Shown here one piece after another: positions 63,597-64,000 of a stretch of 64,000 nucleotides of DNA. The position numbers and the translations under genes are program-made. Positions within the stretch are counted from its first letter, which is position 1. Each line of letters opens with the position of its first letter. Origin of the DNA: Bacteroidota bacterium (GTDB lineage: Bacteria > Bacteroidota > Bacteroidia > Chitinophagales > BACL12); assembly GCA_016706255.1 (NCBI GenBank), contig JADJJZ010000003.1, positions 124,001 through 188,000 on the forward strand, read 5' to 3'. The notes beneath the pieces were generated by a model, which made no database searches, was not told the DNA's origin, and worked only from the letters and a program-made list of their open reading frames with translations.

Positions 63597-64000
63597 ATGT
63601 CCGCTTTTCAATTTAAACAATTTACGATATATCAGGATAAAACAGCCATGAAAGTGGGCACCGATGGGGTTTTATTAGGTGCCTGGGCAGCTCAACGGAT
63701 AGGTGGAAGTGCCATTTTGGACATTGGCACCGGAACGGGATTGATTGCCCTGATGCTAGCACAAAAATTTCCTGCTGCAGCCATTTGTGCTATTGAAAGA
63801 AATGAAGACGCATTTGTTCAGGCCAGGGAAAATATCGCAAATAGCAAATGGAGCAATCATATTCAAATACATCATATTGATTTACAGGATTTTATTTTAC
63901 AATCAGATTCGAAATTTGATGTGCTAGTTTGTAATCCGCCGTATTTTATAAGGGGTTGGCAAGTGGAAGATGTTGCGCGAAAAATGGCAAGAGATGCCGA
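63597..64000 (+). CDS. tRNA1(Val) (adenine37-N6)-methyltransferase family, 3' truncated by window
   Basis: The visible N-terminal 134 residues start MSAFQFKQFTIYQDKTAMKV (an in-frame ATG at 63579 adds six residues). GTDGVLLGAW, ILDIGTGTGLIALMLAQ (SAM-binding) and the N6-adenine motif NPPYF follow. This pattern, FxFKQF-x-QDK-AMKVGTDGVLLGAW, is specific to the TrmN6 (YfiC) family that methylates A37 of a valine tRNA. The rest of the gene lies beyond the window. Confidence 0.9.
   Translation, partial: MSAFQFKQFTIYQDKTAMKVGTDGVLLGAWAAQRIGGSAILDIGTGTGLIALMLAQKFPAAAICAIERNEDAFVQARENIANSKWSNHIQIHHIDLQDFILQSDSKFDVLVCNPPYFIRGWQVEDVARKMARDA

Overview
The window is chromosomal DNA of a low-GC member of the Bacteroidota. 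Several independent signs agree: promoters of the TAnnTTTG type (with a TTG element upstream where one can be seen), thirteen proteins ending in type A sorting domains of the type IX secretion system (T9SS), GEVED, PKD and MopE-like surface modules, a SusC/TonB-type receptor with an N-terminal carboxypeptidase-regulatory-like domain, a PafA-type alkaline phosphatase, a YtxH/holin-like membrane gene trio and a BlaI/BlaR1-TonB pair. There is no phage, plasmid or CRISPR signature. The T9SS machinery itself is not in the window, only its cargo.

Layout. 1-5.4 kb: the end of one T9SS cargo gene, then two tandem paralogues (lectin-like, Fn3-like, GEVED, MopE, Ig, sorting domain). 5.4-7.1 kb: three short minus-strand genes, the last an A-type Fe-S carrier. 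7.4-10.7 kb: a 1077-residue protein with about ten MopE-type Asp-rich repeats, nearly identical at DNA level. 10.9-14.8 kb: a small membrane protein, a 5'-nucleotidase split into two genes in C-then-N order, and dnaA. 14.8-16.0 kb: a gene-free tRNA-derived region with one intact tRNA-Ser(GCT), a broken tRNA-Ser copy, six tandem 72-bp units starting like tRNA-Pro, an interrupted tRNA-Pro(TGG), and three 107-bp copies of the tRNA-Pro 3' half plus terminator. Short GC-rich palindromes sit inside these tRNA-derived pieces. This is the least ordinary part of the window.

16-29 kb: an envelope/stress trio on the minus strand, an outer-membrane beta-barrel protein, a 57-residue DUF1328-type membrane protein, a MATE exporter with a possibly structured leader, a short-chain dehydrogenase, the cysC-cysD-cysN sulfate-activation operon, an AraC-type regulator, a CHRD-domain T9SS protein broken by a one-base frameshift, and a blaI-blaR1/tonB operon with an operator overlapping what looks like a leaderless promoter.

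29.3-46.4 kb: five consecutive minus-strand PKD-repeat T9SS proteins in the order A-B-B-B-A, where A has a BNR/sialidase-like beta-propeller N-terminus and B a shared N-terminal module plus Ig-like and GEVED domains; they carry 6, 5, 11, 5 and 6 PKD domains. 46.5-64 kb: two secreted TonB-C-domain proteins, an RsmB/RsmF-type rRNA methyltransferase, a CotH/lamin-tail T9SS protein, a polyprenyl diphosphate synthase, an M48 lipoprotein protease, a TonB-dependent receptor, a PafA-type phosphatase, a beta-propeller T9SS protein with an in-frame TGA, a choice-of-anchor-L T9SS protein, and the start of a TrmN6-type tRNA methyltransferase.

Taken together the window is dominated by cell-surface and adhesion cargo set among ordinary housekeeping genes. 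A recurrent TTGT(G/C)ACAA-like motif lies upstream of several of the cargo genes and may mark shared control. One homopolymer frameshift and one nonsense codon in otherwise intact genes may be real lesions or sequence errors.
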